Assembly (NCBI GenBank): GCA_963814955.1
Contig: CAWFEX010000006.1
Span: 558,001 to 622,000, forward strand
DNA from: DATCJA01 sp963814955
GTDB taxonomy: Bacteria; Acidobacteriota; Vicinamibacteria; Vicinamibacterales; UBA2999
Direction: 5' to 3'
Length of the DNA stretch: 64,000 nucleotides
Positions 1 through 9,173 of the stretch are shown here, piece by piece; positions within the stretch are counted from its first letter, which is position 1; every line of letters starts with the position of its first letter. A program made the position numbers and the translations under genes. The notes under the pieces are model-generated. The model was given only the letters and a program-made list of their open reading frames with translations, made no database searches and was not told the origin of the DNA.

Positions 1-2409
1 GCTCGAGAGCAGAGCCTGCATCTCGGTCTCGTCACGGCGGCGGGTGGTGAAGTTGAACTGGTTCGTGCGCAGCGTCAGCTGAGATGCGCGCCGTAGATCG
101 TTGGCGGTGACCGGCGCAATCTCGATGTGCAGGTCGAGACTATCCAGGAACTCGCGCAGGGTCAGCGTTCCTTCCCGCAAGTCGCGGCGCTGAAGCTCCT
201 CGCGATACATCTCGGTGCGGCGCTTGTCTTCTGCGGTGCCTTCCACCGCGTCCAGTTCCCATGTGTGCTCCAGGAGACGCATGGCGGCGGCGGGATCTCG
301 AGGCCACTCGAGGGTGAGCACCTCCGGACAGTGCGCACGAACCTCGGCACACTCGACCGGGTTGTCGTCGATGAAAACCAGACTGTCGAGTCCGACGTTG
401 AGCCGCGAGGCGAGACCGCGCAGGTTCTGTGATTTGCTCTGCCAATTGATCTCGGCGGCGACAATATGTTCGCGGCGAAGCTCCAGGTCCGGACGCGTCT
501 CGAACACCTCCCAGACATCGTCTTCTTCGTTCTTGCTGCAAATGGCAATGAGCAGGCCACTCTGCGCCAAACGCACGAGCGTACGGTGAAATGCTCGATG
601 GCTCTCGTCGAAGGCAACGCCGTCGGCACCCGCTTCGCCCACCACACCGCTCCAGAGCGTGTTGTCCGCGTCGACCACCACGACCTTGCGCAACGGCGCG
701 ACTCGCGCGTACCCGTGGCGCACGGCGAGCGTCGCCAGCACGTGGAAGTACTCATCGCGGTACGGGATATGTCCGATGCGATCGCGCAGGGCATCGTGAA
801 TGTCTTGCTTCGACACACCGTATCGCTGGTGGAACGCCGCAGCCAGGATGACCCCCAGTCCAGACACGCCTTTGAGGCTCTCGGCGATCTTCTGCTCGAT
901 GTGTGCGACCAGAGGATCCACTTCGGAGGAGATTTCTTCCGATGGACAGATCATCAGGAGGGTTGGATTGCCACCTCGTGCCCGATGGGCGCGCACGGCG
1001 CGTTCGAAGTCCGACGCAGCCTGTTGCAGGTGCACTGAGAAATCACTCTCAGCGGCCAGCTCACGAATCCAGTCGCTAACGCGCAGCAATACGATGTTGA
1101 GGCCGCGGTGCGGCGAACCGAACACGCTGGACGGATCGAGCAGCGTCTGAACTACCTGACCGTACGGCGCAACTGCCACCTCGCCCGCGATCTTTAGCTC
1201 GCGCAGCCAGAACCGCAGCCCGGCCACAATGGGATCGATAGTGAAGCTGCCCGATAGCGCCAGTCTCAGCTCGGTCGTCGTACCCACCGCATCTGCAACG
1301 TTTGCTCGCTCGAACGGCGGAAAGGCCGTGAGCAATTCAACGCGTGGGGGGCTGCTGTCTTTCCGGGATTCATGAATGTCGCCGAGGCGATTGACGACGT
1401 GGGATGCGACCCAGTCGGCCGGGATCGTGCCGACGACGCCAGTCGGTGTGTCGTTCCAGCTCGTTTGGAGGCGCGGTGGCCTGACGATCAGGGCGTCGAG
1501 ATCGGCCGACTCGCGTACCGCCGCGCGCACGAGCCCTTCCGCCGCCTGCTTCAATGCGACATACGATCCGAATCCCGCAGGCGCCTCGTCTACGAACGAC
1601 GAGGAAATATATGTGATCGCTCCGCCGCTCTCCTCGATGGCCGGCAAACAGCTGGAGAGCGGCGTCTGAACCAGCCGGAGATTGTCGGCGATGTAACGCG
1701 CGCTTTGTTCGGCTGTCGCTGGTCCAGCGCGGAGCACCACTGGCACGGCGCAGGCGTTCAGGATCAGTAGATCGAGACGGCCGCACTCGCGGCGAATCCG
1801 GTCGAGCGCCAGCCGGCACCATTCAGAATCGCCGGCGTCACCATGAAGCAGAGTCACACGCCGCCCGGAGTTTGCCAGGCGGCGCTCGAGCTCGGCAGCA
1901 GCATCCTCGTCGCGATTGAAGCTGGCATATACCCGGCAGCCCGCCACCGCCAGCGCAGTCGTCAAATCGGCACCAAGACCACGGGTACCGCCGACGACCA
2001 AGGCGACACTTTCGGCGAGCGCTCGAGCGGGTGCGGACAGCCTCGACGCCAGTTCAGACGGATCGGACGCTGGCGGACCAAAGCGCACGTAGCTGCGGAG
2101 CGTGCCCGCGGCCACAATTCGTCCTTCGGGTGTCGCCACCTCCACTCGCGTTTCGAGCATGCGGAACGCCCGATCGAAACGCGTCGTGCAGACGCGATAG
2201 ACCAGGCTCGCGCAGTCGTCTGAAGAACCGGCAAACTGCAGCGACGCGCGGGTGAACAGCGAGTTCAGGCCGGGCACTTCCATCCCGACGAGATAACTGC
2301 ACAAGCCAAGCACGCGCGCATGGATAGGCTGAAGTCCGTTCGCGACGGGACCCGGGATCCGGGATCCGGGATCCGGGATTCGGGGGCACGAGGTACTCAG
2401 GCGGAACAT
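1..2409 (-). CDS. Hotdog-ketoreductase-FkbH multidomain protein, C-terminus beyond the window
   Basis: One open frame runs about 800 codons and leaves the window at base 1. In order it holds a hotdog-like region (about residues 24-125), a short-chain dehydrogenase (about 130-340; GGTRGLGAD nucleotide loop, ISSS serine, YVALK catalytic Tyr/Lys) and an FkbH-type region. The last has an SGNH-like half and then a HAD half (from about 575) with VVVVDADNTLW and FIDDNPVE. FkbH proteins dephosphorylate 1,3-bisphosphoglycerate and load glyceryl units onto acyl carrier proteins; the SDR would act on a keto or hydroxy group. The ATG at 2409 is only a formal start: the frame is probably continuous with the hotdog domain encoded at 2854-2400, broken by a 7-bp tandem repeat. 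The gene lies behind a glycosyltransferase, and a phosphopantetheinyl transferase is nearby, which fits a carrier-protein pathway. Domain calls are solid; substrate unknown. Confidence 0.8.
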   Translation of the reverse strand, partial: MFRLSTSCPRIPDPGSRIPGPVANGLQPIHARVLGLCSYLVGMEVPGLNSLFTRASLQFAGSSDDCASLVYRVCTTRFDRAFRMLETRVEVATPEGRIVAAGTLRSYVRFGPPASDPSELASRLSAPARALAESVALVVGGTRGLGADLTTALAVAGCRVYASFNRDEDAAAELERRLANSGRRVTLLHGDAGDSEWCRLALDRIRRECGRLDLLILNACAVPVVLRAGPATAEQSARYIADNLRLVQTPLSSCLPAIEESGGAITYISSSFVDEAPAGFGSYVALKQAAEGLVRAAVRESADLDALIVRPPRLQTSWNDTPTGVVGTIPADWVASHVVNRLGDIHESRKDSSPPRVELLTAFPPFERANVADAVGTTTELRLALSGSFTIDPIVAGLRFWLRELKIAGEVAVAPYGQVVQTLLDPSSVFGSPHRGLNIVLLRVSDWIRELAAESDFSVHLQQAASDFERAVRAHRARGGNPTLLMICPSEEISSEVDPLVAHIEQKIAESLKGVSGLGVILAAAFHQRYGVSKQDIHDALRDRIGHIPYRDEYFHVLATLAVRHGYARVAPLRKVVVVDADNTLWSGVVGEAGADGVAFDESHRAFHRTLVRLAQSGLLIAICSKNEEDDVWEVFETRPDLELRREHIVAAEINWQSKSQNLRGLASRLNVGLDSLVFIDDNPVECAEVRAHCPEVLTLEWPRDPAAAMRLLEHTWELDAVEGTAEDKRRTEMYREELQRRDLREGTLTLREFLDSLDLHIEIAPVTANDLRRASQLTLRTNQFNFTTRRRDETEMQALLSS

Positions 2410-2854
2410 CCGCAGTTGAGTAAACCCCGTCCAACTCGAGACCAGTCGCGAGCTCGTCGTCCTCGCGCCTGGCCGGCGTCGTTCGGAGTCCGGACTGAGG
2501 TTCGACTCGGTCTATCGGCGAAAACGAAGGTGCTGTACTTCGCTCAAGGCGAATGGAAAGTACGGCTGCGTCGGACGAACGAACGATGATCCGCACACCC
2601 GCATCATCTGCGACCGAGTCCACGTCGTAATCGACGTCGGCACGAATCGCCCCCTTGAACTCGATGTCAAGGCCGAACGGGCCCTCTGGCCATGGCTTGT
2701 CGACGAACGCGAGTGCTCCGAGCGTCGACAGCATGCCGTGCGCGATCGGCTGACCAAAGTAGGTGCGCCGCGCGAATTCGGCGTCTACGTGAAGGGGATT
2801 GCGGTCTGCCGACCAATCCGCAAATCGCTGTATGTCGCGTAAGGGAAACCGCAT
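2054..2854 (-). CDS. MaoC-like hotdog dehydratase domain, 5' part of the broken FkbH gene
   Basis: Residues 1-165 form a MaoC/(R)-hydratase hotdog domain. The catalytic signature SADRNPLHVD (Asp and His) lies at about residues 15-24, followed by YFGQPIAHGML. After about base 2400 the frame passes through a GGGATCC tandem repeat and then reads out of phase; residues after about 170 are not meaningful, and the next true frame is the one annotated at 1-2409. A net loss of one base, or of one 7-bp unit, would fuse the two into a single protein of about 950 residues or more. The start lies 11 bp after the glycosyltransferase stop, so both are probably in one operon. Alternative: two separate overlapping genes, which I consider less likely because hotdog, hotdog and SDR domains would follow one another naturally. 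Confidence 0.7.
   Translation of the reverse strand: MRFPLRDIQRFADWSADRNPLHVDAEFARRTYFGQPIAHGMLSTLGALAFVDKPWPEGPFGLDIEFKGAIRADVDYDVDSVADDAGVRIIVRSSDAAVLSIRLERSTAPSFSPIDRVEPQSGLRTTPARREDDELATGLELDGVYSTADVPPEYLVPPNPGSRIPDPGSRRERTSAYPCARAWLVQLSRRDGSARPELAVHPRVAAVCRFFRRLREPGLSRLHDAFRSGVPHARNASGGGDTRRTNCGRGHAPQLRALWSASVRSV
2354..2381. repeat. GGGATCC heptanucleotide tandem repeat, about 4 copies
   Basis: Three exact GGGATCC units are followed by one GGGATTC, inside coding sequence at the junction of two reading frames. Seven bases per unit means that each gain or loss of a unit changes the frame by one. Confidence 0.9.
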
Positions 2855-2865
2855 CGGCTGACGTC

Positions 2866-4068
2866 TTAATCGCCGACCCGGGACGATCCGGCCGCTGGAC
2901 GCAGGCTCGACGGGAGAGGTGCGGCGATGCAGCCCGATTCGCGCGCCAGGTCCGTGTACATGCGCTCGTACTTGAGAACCGTTCGGTTGAGATCGAAGTC
3001 CGTTTCCGCACGGGTGCGACCGGCCTTGCCCATCGCCACTTTCAGCGGCAGATTGGATAGGAGACTCTTCACCGCGTCACCAATCTTTTCAGGCGACCCG
3101 GGCGCAACGAGCAGCCCCGTACCTCCATCGATGACCATCTCGTCGGCGCCGCCGACCCGCGTCGCAACGACGGGAAGTCCCGCGGCCATGGCTTCGAGAA
3201 TCGTATTGTTCAGCCCTTCCGACCGCGACGGCAGCACGAACACGTCGAGAGCGGAGAGCACCGTATCGACGTCGTCGCGGTGACCGAGGAGTCGCAGCTG
3301 GCTCTCGATGCCGAGCGCCGCCGCGCGCTCCTGAATGGCATGGCGTTCGGGGCCCTCTCCCGCAATCACTATCATCGGGTGGAGGCCGTCGCGACCGAGG
3401 GTTGCGATGGCTTCGACGAGACACCGGTGGTCTTTTACAGGAACGAGACGTCCCACGGCGCCGACGACCGGTGTGTCGAGAGGGAGCGCAAGCGTGCGGC
3501 GAGCCTCTTCGCGTGTGATGCGTCCGTGGAACCGGGAGAGCTCCACGCCGTTGTGAATGGTCTGAATCCGATCAGGTGGAAACGCAAGCTCGTGGGCCAT
3601 GCGCTCGGCCAGGCGGGTCGAAACCGAGAGCAGACGATCGACTCGTGCCCACGCGTAGCGCTGAAACAGGCGCTGACGACGGCGCAATTGGAGCGTCCCG
3701 TGTTCGCCATGCACGACGATCGGGACCCCGGCGAGTCGCGACGCGATGAGGCCTTCCAGCAGCGTACCCCAGGCGTGGGTGTGCACGATGTGGGGGCGCT
3801 CCCGGCGGAAAAGCCGGTACATTTCCCACACGAGACGAAGATCGTTGCCTTCGCGCCGTCGCAGCTCGAAAAGCGGGACGTGCGAGGCGAGCAGCGGCGC
3901 AAGTTCGCCGCCCGGGCGGGTGCTGCAGATGGCGCTTTGAATCCGGCGCCGGTCGAGACCGTTCACGAGCTTCAGCACGCCAAGCTCCATTCCGCCAGGA
4001 TGGAACGTGAAGACGACGTGCATGACGCGCAGAACGTCATGCGAAGGCGTGGACGACGAAGTTGTCAT
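2866..4068 (-). CDS. GT4-family glycosyltransferase, exosortase-associated type
   Basis: This 400-residue retaining glycosyltransferase has the GT-B fold. It shows the N-terminal motif FHPGGMELGVLKLVN, the acceptor-side HTHAWGT, and the C-terminal GAVGRLVPVKDH. The nucleotide-sugar EX7E motif is EGLNNTILE, near residue 283. The N-terminus resembles glycosyltransferases linked to the XrtA/PEP-CTERM exopolysaccharide system (TIGR03088-like), which agrees with the exosortase locus further on. It would add a sugar to a lipid-linked polysaccharide precursor on the cytoplasmic side of the membrane. It is the first gene of a minus-strand pair with the hotdog/FkbH gene 11 bp downstream. A sigma-54-like site lies about 50 bp upstream. 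The first ATG is used; an ATG 15 codons later is also possible. Donor and acceptor sugars cannot be read from the sequence. Confidence 0.88.
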   Translation of the reverse strand: MTTSSSTPSHDVLRVMHVVFTFHPGGMELGVLKLVNGLDRRRIQSAICSTRPGGELAPLLASHVPLFELRRREGNDLRLVWEMYRLFRRERPHIVHTHAWGTLLEGLIASRLAGVPIVVHGEHGTLQLRRRQRLFQRYAWARVDRLLSVSTRLAERMAHELAFPPDRIQTIHNGVELSRFHGRITREEARRTLALPLDTPVVGAVGRLVPVKDHRCLVEAIATLGRDGLHPMIVIAGEGPERHAIQERAAALGIESQLRLLGHRDDVDTVLSALDVFVLPSRSEGLNNTILEAMAAGLPVVATRVGGADEMVIDGGTGLLVAPGSPEKIGDAVKSLLSNLPLKVAMGKAGRTRAETDFDLNRTVLKYERMYTDLARESGCIAAPLPSSLRPAAGSSRVGD

Positions 4069-4119
4069 GAGATGAAAAACAGGTCCCGCAGCGCCGGCAC
4101 CGGGCTATACCTTTTATCG

Positions 4120-4135
4120 AGCAAAGCCCCGGCCA
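4120..4135 (-). promoter_or_regulatory. Putative sigma-54 (-24/-12) promoter of the glycosyltransferase
   Basis: On the minus strand the site reads TGGCCGGGGCTTTGCT, with GG and GC ten bases apart as RpoN requires. The predicted start of transcription is about 40 bp before the glycosyltransferase ATG. Confidence 0.6.
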
Positions 4136-4295
4136 GCGTTTGCCCCCGACCCTCCTCGCGGGTGCCCGAATAAGCCCCATTTTACGGGCCCAAACGCCCC
4201 ATCGGCCTCAAATCATGTGACTATTGGTCACCGAAATGGGTGACTTTTATCTGTAAAAATCGGGACGACCTGGTCCAGACAACCGGAAACCGGCG

Positions 4296-4310
4296 TGGTG
4301 CCGGCTTTGC
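4296..4310 (+). promoter_or_regulatory. Putative sigma-54 (-24/-12) promoter of the PHP gene
   Basis: TGGTGCCGGCTTTGC has the GG-N10-GC spacing of RpoN promoters and lies about 55 bp before the GTG start of the PHP gene. It is divergent from the similar site at 4120-4135. Confidence 0.5.
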
Positions 4311-4365
4311 ACCTCGACAAGTCCCAACCGCTGACCCCGGCATCACGTCCAAGGAGCGCCAGTTA

Positions 4366-5210
4366 GTGATCGACCTACACATGCACACCACTGCGTCCGA
4401 CGGCACTTCGACACCAGAGTCGCTGGTCGAGAGAGCCTGGCAGGTGGGAATCCGGACGATGAGCGTGACCGACCACGACACGATGGCCAGCGTCGGTCCC
4501 GCGACCGTTGCCGCGGCGGTGCATGGAATGACCGTCGTTCCGGGCATCGAGATTACGGCCGTCCATGACGGGCGCGACGTGCACGTGCTTGCCTATTTCC
4601 TCTCACCGGATGCACCGGGACTTCAGGAACTGCTCACGACGCAGCGTCGCAACCGCGTCGAGCGTGCAAAAGAGATTGCCAATCGACTGGCGGCACTGGG
4701 AGCGCCGATCGACGTGGCGCCGCTGATTGACGGCGCGGCACGAACCGGCGGCAAAGCGCTCGCGCGTCCGCAAATTGCACGCGCGCTGATCGCCGCCGGC
4801 CATGTCGGTTCAGTCGCCGAGGCGTTCGACGTGTACCTCTCCGAAGATCGCCCCGCATACGTTCCGCATCGTGGGGCCTCGCCCCGTGACGTCGTCGAGC
4901 TGGTGGCGGCGGCCGGCGGTCTCGCGTCGCTGGCGCATCCGGGGCAATTGAAAAAAGACGAGATCATTCCGTCGTCTGGTTGCAGCGGGCCTCGGCGCGA
5001 TCGAAGTGTTTCACAGCTCCCACGACGCCGCCACGCAGGCGCACTACCTGGCGCTCGTCTGAACGTTACGGCACCGGCGTGAGCGGCGGGTCGGATTACC
5101 ACGGCGAGGAAACGCGCCGATCGGAATTCTTCGGGGTCACGAACCTGCCAGCGGCATATTTCGACGAATTGATGGCCCGGGCCGCCCGTGCGCGATCGAC
5201 CGTCGCGTAG
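4366..5210 (+). CDS. PHP-domain phosphoesterase (TrpH/YciV-like), two frameshifts
   Basis: The protein is a metal-dependent PHP phosphoesterase related to TrpH/YciV, which removes the 3'-phosphate from nucleoside 3',5'-bisphosphates. Visible motifs are DLHMHTTASDGT at the N-terminus, SVTDHDT, PGIEIT, LAHPGQL and, near the end, GGSDYHGEE; together they supply the usual His/Asp/Glu metal ligands. The GTG at 4366 is chosen because AAGGAG lies at 4351-4356. The frame shifts by one extra base near 4975 (after KDEIIPS) and again near 5057, just before ERYGTG; joined, it gives about 280 residues, a normal length. Since both halves keep all motifs, sequencing error is more likely than decay. A link to sulfate activation is possible, because PAP left after PAPS use is a 3',5'-bisphosphate and cysNC lies next door, but this is inference. 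Confidence 0.8.
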
Positions 5211-5240
5211 CCTGAACACGTAGTACCGCCTTTAGGCGGG

Positions 5241-5340
5241 GTCCGGCTGAAGCCGGACACTACGTACTCGCAACGGTCCGGCTGAAGCCGGACACTACGT
5301 ACTCACGATGGTCCGGCTGAAGCCGGACACTACGTACTCG
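5241..5340. repeat. Three 35-bp direct repeats carrying the GTCCGGCT..AGCCGGAC palindrome
   Basis: Units begin at 5241, 5276 and 5311. Each contains GTCCGGCTGAAGCCGGAC (8-bp stem, 2-base loop) followed by ACTACGTACTC. A related palindrome CCGCCTTTAGGCGG precedes them at about 5227. The array sits between the convergent PHP and cysNC genes and could form transcript-end hairpins. Related copies occur at 12875-12939. Confidence 0.9.
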
Positions 5341-5342
5341 CC

Positions 5343-7251
5343 TCAAATGGCGCTGACTATTCCCGCACGTCGAAGCTGGTCGAGGATGGTTTCGGCGGCC
5401 TGTTCTGCTGTCAGGCGCGTGGTGTCGATCTTCACTTCTGGAGTTTCGGGCACTTCGTACGGCGAGTCGACGCCGGTAAAGTTCTTCAGCTCGCCGCGCC
5501 GCGCCTTCTTGTACAGGCCCTTGGGATCCCGCGTCTCCGCCACTTCGAGTGGGGCGTCGACGAACACCTCGTAGAACTCCCCTTCGCCCATGAGCCCCCG
5601 CGCCGTGCGGCGCTCGGTGCGGAACGGTGAGATGAACGACACCAGCACTATCAAGCCGGCGTCCGCCATCAAGCGGGCCACTTCGGACACGCGACGAACG
5701 TTCTCGACGCGGTCAGCTTCCGTGAAGCCGAGATCCTTGTTGAGGCCGTGACGCACGTTGTCGCCGTCGAGCAGGTAGGTGTGCCGCCCGAGCGCGTGCA
5801 GCCGCTTTTCCAGCAGGTTGGCAATGGTCGACTTGCCGGCACCAGACAGACCCGTAAACCAGACGACGCAGGGGCGCTGACCTTTCATGTCCGCCCGCGC
5901 ACGCTTATCGACGTCGAGCGCCTGCCAGTGGACGTTGTCGGAGCGGCGCAGCGCGAAGTGCAGCAAGCCCGCACCAACGGTGGTGTTTGTAATGCGGTCG
6001 ATGAGAATGAACCCGCCGAGATCCCGATTGTCGGCATACGGCTCGAACACCACGGGTCGGCTCAGCTCCATCGCGCACACGCCGATGTCATTGAGCTCGA
6101 GCTTCTTTGCGGCAACGTGCTCCAGCGTATTGACGTTCACTCGGTACTTCAGCGGCGCCACGGTGGCGTTGACCGTCTGCGTCCCGATTTTCAGGATGTA
6201 CGAACGGCCCTGCAGCATCGGCCGATCGTGCATCCAGACGACCGTCGCCTCGAATTGATCCGCGACCGCCGGAGGTGCGTCAGCGGTCGCGAGCACGTCG
6301 CCCCTGCTGACGTCGACTTCGTCGGCAAGGGTCACAGTGATCGACTGCCCGGCAACCGCCGAATCGAGATCCCGGTTGTCTCCGAGGATGCGTGCAACGT
6401 GGCTCTGACGCCCTGAAGGAAGCACGCGAACTGCATCACCCACATGAATAGCGCCGCTGACGATCAGGCCGGCGAAGCCGCGGAAGTCGGCGTCGGGGCG
6501 GTTCACCCACTGCACCGGAAGGCGGAACGGCTTGGCCGCGAGGTCGTCGCCGACGGTGACGTTCTCGAGGTGATGCATCAGCGTGGGACCGCTGTACCAC
6601 GGCATTCTGGCGCTCGGCGCCACGACGTTGTCGCCGTTGACCGCCGAGATCGGAATGCACGTCACGTCCTCGAGACCGATTCGGCCGGCGAACTCGCGGT
6701 AGTCGCGTTCGATGTTCGCGTACACCTGTCGTGAATGATCGACCAGGTCCATCTTGTTGATGGCGAGGACGACACGTCGAATGCCGATCAGCGAAACCAG
6801 GATAGCTGTGCCGCCTGGTTTGCGTCAGCACACCCTTCCGGCCGTCGATCAGGATCACCGCCAGGTCGGCAGTCGACGCGCCGGTGACCATGTTGCGGGT
6901 GTACTGTTCGTGGCCGGGTGTGTCCGCGACGATGAACTTGCGCTTGTCAGTGGAGAAATAGCGGTATGCGACGTCGATCGTGATGCCCTGCTCCCGTTCG
7001 GCCGACAGCCCATCGACCAGCAGCGCGAAATCAATCTCGTCACCGCGCGTGCCAACCTGCTTCGAGTCGCGCTCGAGCGCCGCGAGCTGATCCTCGAAGA
7101 TCATCTTCGACTCGTACAGCAGCCTCCCGATCAACGTCGACTTCCCATCGTCCACGCTGCCGCAGGTGATGAAGCGCAGGAGGCTCTTGTGCTCGTGCGC
7201 GCGCAGGTAGGCTTCGATGTCGGAGTCGATCAGCGCGGAGACGTGCGCCAT
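5343..7251 (-). CDS. cysNC: Bifunctional sulfate adenylyltransferase subunit 1 / APS kinase, one frameshift
   Basis: The N-terminal half is the GTPase subunit of ATP sulfurylase: GSVDDGKSTL (P-loop), DTPGHEQY and NKMD, followed by the two beta-barrel domains. The C-terminal half is APS kinase with its own P-loop GLSGAGKST near residue 465 and LLDGDNVRHGL. With CysD the product makes APS and then PAPS in the cytoplasm. The ATG at 7251 overlaps the cysD stop (TGATG). One extra base at 6800-6801 (GG for G on the plus strand) splits the frame after LTQTRRHSY; joined, the length is about 635 residues, normal for CysNC. No PAPS reductase is visible here, so PAPS may serve sulfotransferases (sulfated surface glycans) as well as cysteine synthesis. 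Confidence 0.9.
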
Positions 7252-8204
7252 CAGAAGTACCCCTCGACCTTCTTCTTCTCCATCGACGCCGACTGATCGT
7301 GATCGATCACGCGCCCCTGTCGCTCGGAATGGCGGGTCAGCAGCATTTCCCGGATAATCGCCGGCAGCGTATCGGCGTCGCTTTCGATCGCGCCGGTGAG
7401 CGGATAGCAACCAAGCGTCCGAAATCGGACTTTCCTGAGCTCGGGCCTTTCACCCGGCTCGAGCGGCATTCGATCGTCGTCGACCATGATGAGCGTCCCG
7501 TCGCGCACGACGACCGGCCGCTCGCTCGAGAAGTAAAGCGGGACGATTGGAATGTTTTCCAGGTAGATGTACTGCCAGACGTCGAGCTCCGTCCAGTTCG
7601 AGAGCGGAAACACTCGGATGCTCTCGTCCTTGCGCATGCGGGCGTTGTAGGCGCGCCAGAGCTCGGGGCGCTGCTGCTTTGGATCCCACCGATGCTGGGC
7701 GGAACGGATGGAGAAGACACGCTCCTTGGCGCGCGATTTCTCCTCGTCGCGACGCGCGCCACCGAATGCGGCATCGAAGCGGTGGTGGTCGAGGGCCTGC
7801 CGCAGCGACTGCGTCTTCATGACGTCGGTGTGCAATGCCGAGCCGTGCACGAACGGGTTGATGCCCATCTCGAGGCCTTCGCGATTGATGTGCACCAGCA
7901 GATTCAGGCCGAGACGCGCCGCGGTCTCGTCGCGGAAGGTGATCATCTCCCGGAACTTCCAGGTGGTATCGACGTGCAGAAACGGAAAGGGCGGCTTCGC
8001 CGGGAAGAACGCCTTCATCGCCAGGTGCAGCATCACCGAGCTGTCCTTGCCGATCGAATAGAGCATCACCGGCCGCTCGCACTCGGCGACGACCTCACGC
8101 ATGATGTGGATGCTCTCGGCCTCGAGGCGTTGAAGATGCGTCAGCTGCGGGCCGGTGACCCGCACCAGGGGTGAATCACCCCGCGATTCGGCAACGATGC
8201 TCAT
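7251..8204 (-). CDS. cysD: Sulfate adenylyltransferase subunit 2
   Basis: The 317-residue product is the adenylyl-transferring subunit of ATP sulfurylase, an N-type PP-loop ATPase. YSIGKDSSVMLHLAMKAF (about residues 50-67) is the SxGKDS PP-motif, and ATP plus sulfate give APS. The full family length is present, ending in MEKKKVEGYF, a C-terminus typical for CysD. The ATG overlaps the stop of the upstream phosphopantetheinyl transferase (ATGA), and its own stop overlaps cysNC, so PPTase-cysD-cysNC is a tightly coupled operon. Confidence 0.95.
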   Translation of the reverse strand: MSIVAESRGDSPLVRVTGPQLTHLQRLEAESIHIMREVVAECERPVMLYSIGKDSSVMLHLAMKAFFPAKPPFPFLHVDTTWKFREMITFRDETAARLGLNLLVHINREGLEMGINPFVHGSALHTDVMKTQSLRQALDHHRFDAAFGGARRDEEKSRAKERVFSIRSAQHRWDPKQQRPELWRAYNARMRKDESIRVFPLSNWTELDVWQYIYLENIPIVPLYFSSERPVVVRDGTLIMVDDDRMPLEPGERPELRKVRFRTLGCYPLTGAIESDADTLPAIIREMLLTRHSERQGRVIDHDQSASMEKKKVEGYF

Positions 8205-8902
8205 GCAAGCGCTCTACAAGGATCAGAAATCTGCGGCGGCAGCACGATCCCCGTATGAACCCAAAGGACCTCGACCTCAAAGCTTCCCCGCAACATGGTC
8301 CCGGCCGGGAACGCTTCCGACAGCGTCCGCACGACGCGGGCGGTAAACGTGCGGCGCGGGCCGTCCACCTCAACGATCCGCACGTCGTGAAAGTCGAAGT
8401 AGCACGCAACGATTGGGTGCAGGCATTTGAAGATCGACTCCTTGGCGGAAAAAACGAGCGTGACCGCCTCCAGTCTGCTCAAGCCGGCGGTGCGTCCGTG
8501 CGCCACTTCCGCAGGCCAGGCGACGATGCGACCCACGTTTCGTGCCTGCGAGTCCGACATGATTCGTTCGGTGTCGATACCGACCGCCCGGGCATCGGAC
8601 GTCAGCGCCACTGCTGCCGCCGCAAAGTCGTCCGTATGGGTTATCGATCCCACGATGCCCTTCGGCCAGACGGGAGCGCCGTTGACGCTGCGCCCGATCT
8701 GCGGTTCTGCGCACAAACCGTCTAGCGCTTCAATCGCCTTCATCGCACAGTAGCGGCCAGAACGGAACTGCGTTCGACGCCGGGGAAGGGCGAATTCCAG
8801 CGCGGGCGGAACCACCACTGACTCTACGTCACGGGGCAAAGGCCGGTCGAGGTACAGATGAAATTGACGCGCGAAGCCTGGCAGTACCACGGCTTGAGAC
8901 AT
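8201..8902 (-). CDS. 4'-phosphopantetheinyl transferase, EntD/Sfp type
   Basis: The enzyme moves 4'-phosphopantetheine from CoA to a serine of acyl or peptidyl carrier proteins. Visible are RSGRYCAMKAI, PVWPKGIVGSITHT (substrate-binding block), AVGIDTE (Mg-binding Asp/Glu) and FSAKESIFKCLHP (the WxxKEA-like helix). Length is about 233 residues, usual for EntD-like enzymes. I choose the ATG at 8902, preceded by AGGAG at 8920-8916; an earlier ATG at 8953 is in frame. It heads the operon with cysD and cysNC, an unusual pairing. With the FkbH gene nearby it implies a carrier-protein-dependent pathway whose carrier protein is not in the window. Confidence 0.88.
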   Translation of the reverse strand: MSQAVVLPGFARQFHLYLDRPLPRDVESVVVPPALEFALPRRRTQFRSGRYCAMKAIEALDGLCAEPQIGRSVNGAPVWPKGIVGSITHTDDFAAAAVALTSDARAVGIDTERIMSDSQARNVGRIVAWPAEVAHGRTAGLSRLEAVTLVFSAKESIFKCLHPIVACYFDFHDVRIVEVDGPRRTFTARVVRTLSEAFPAGTMLRGSFEVEVLWVHTGIVLPPQISDPCRALA

Positions 8903-8922
8903 TGTGTCGTGCCGACTCCTGA

Positions 8923-8937
8923 GCAAAGCCGCTACCA
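8923..8937 (-). promoter_or_regulatory. Possible sigma-54 site before the PPTase-cysDNC operon
   Basis: The minus-strand sequence TGGTAGCGGCTTTGC fits TGG-N8-TTGC. It is so close to the chosen ATG (8902) that the leader would be only about 10 bases and the AGGAG would lie inside the promoter. Either the true start is further in or the match is chance. Confidence 0.35.
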
Positions 8938-9173
8938 CCTTGACCAACATCAATCATGAGCTAAATAGTTGCAGCAGAACGACTAGTTCAGCGTCGCGAC
9001 ACTGCGAGCCGCGCTTCAATATCCCTCAGGAATGGACAAAAGTCTCTAGTGGAGCAGAAAACTGGCCGTCGTTACTGAGCGCGCCTGGCCGGCAAACTGG
9101 ACCTGAGCTTGACGACAGCGAGGCCCGACTGGCAAGCTGACTGACCGAGCCGCCGGGTACCGGCTCCAATACA

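Noticed and set aside
5241..5340. Possible CRISPR array
   Set aside because: The units are nearly contiguous with only about 6-10 variable bases between them, are palindromic throughout, and no cas gene is near.
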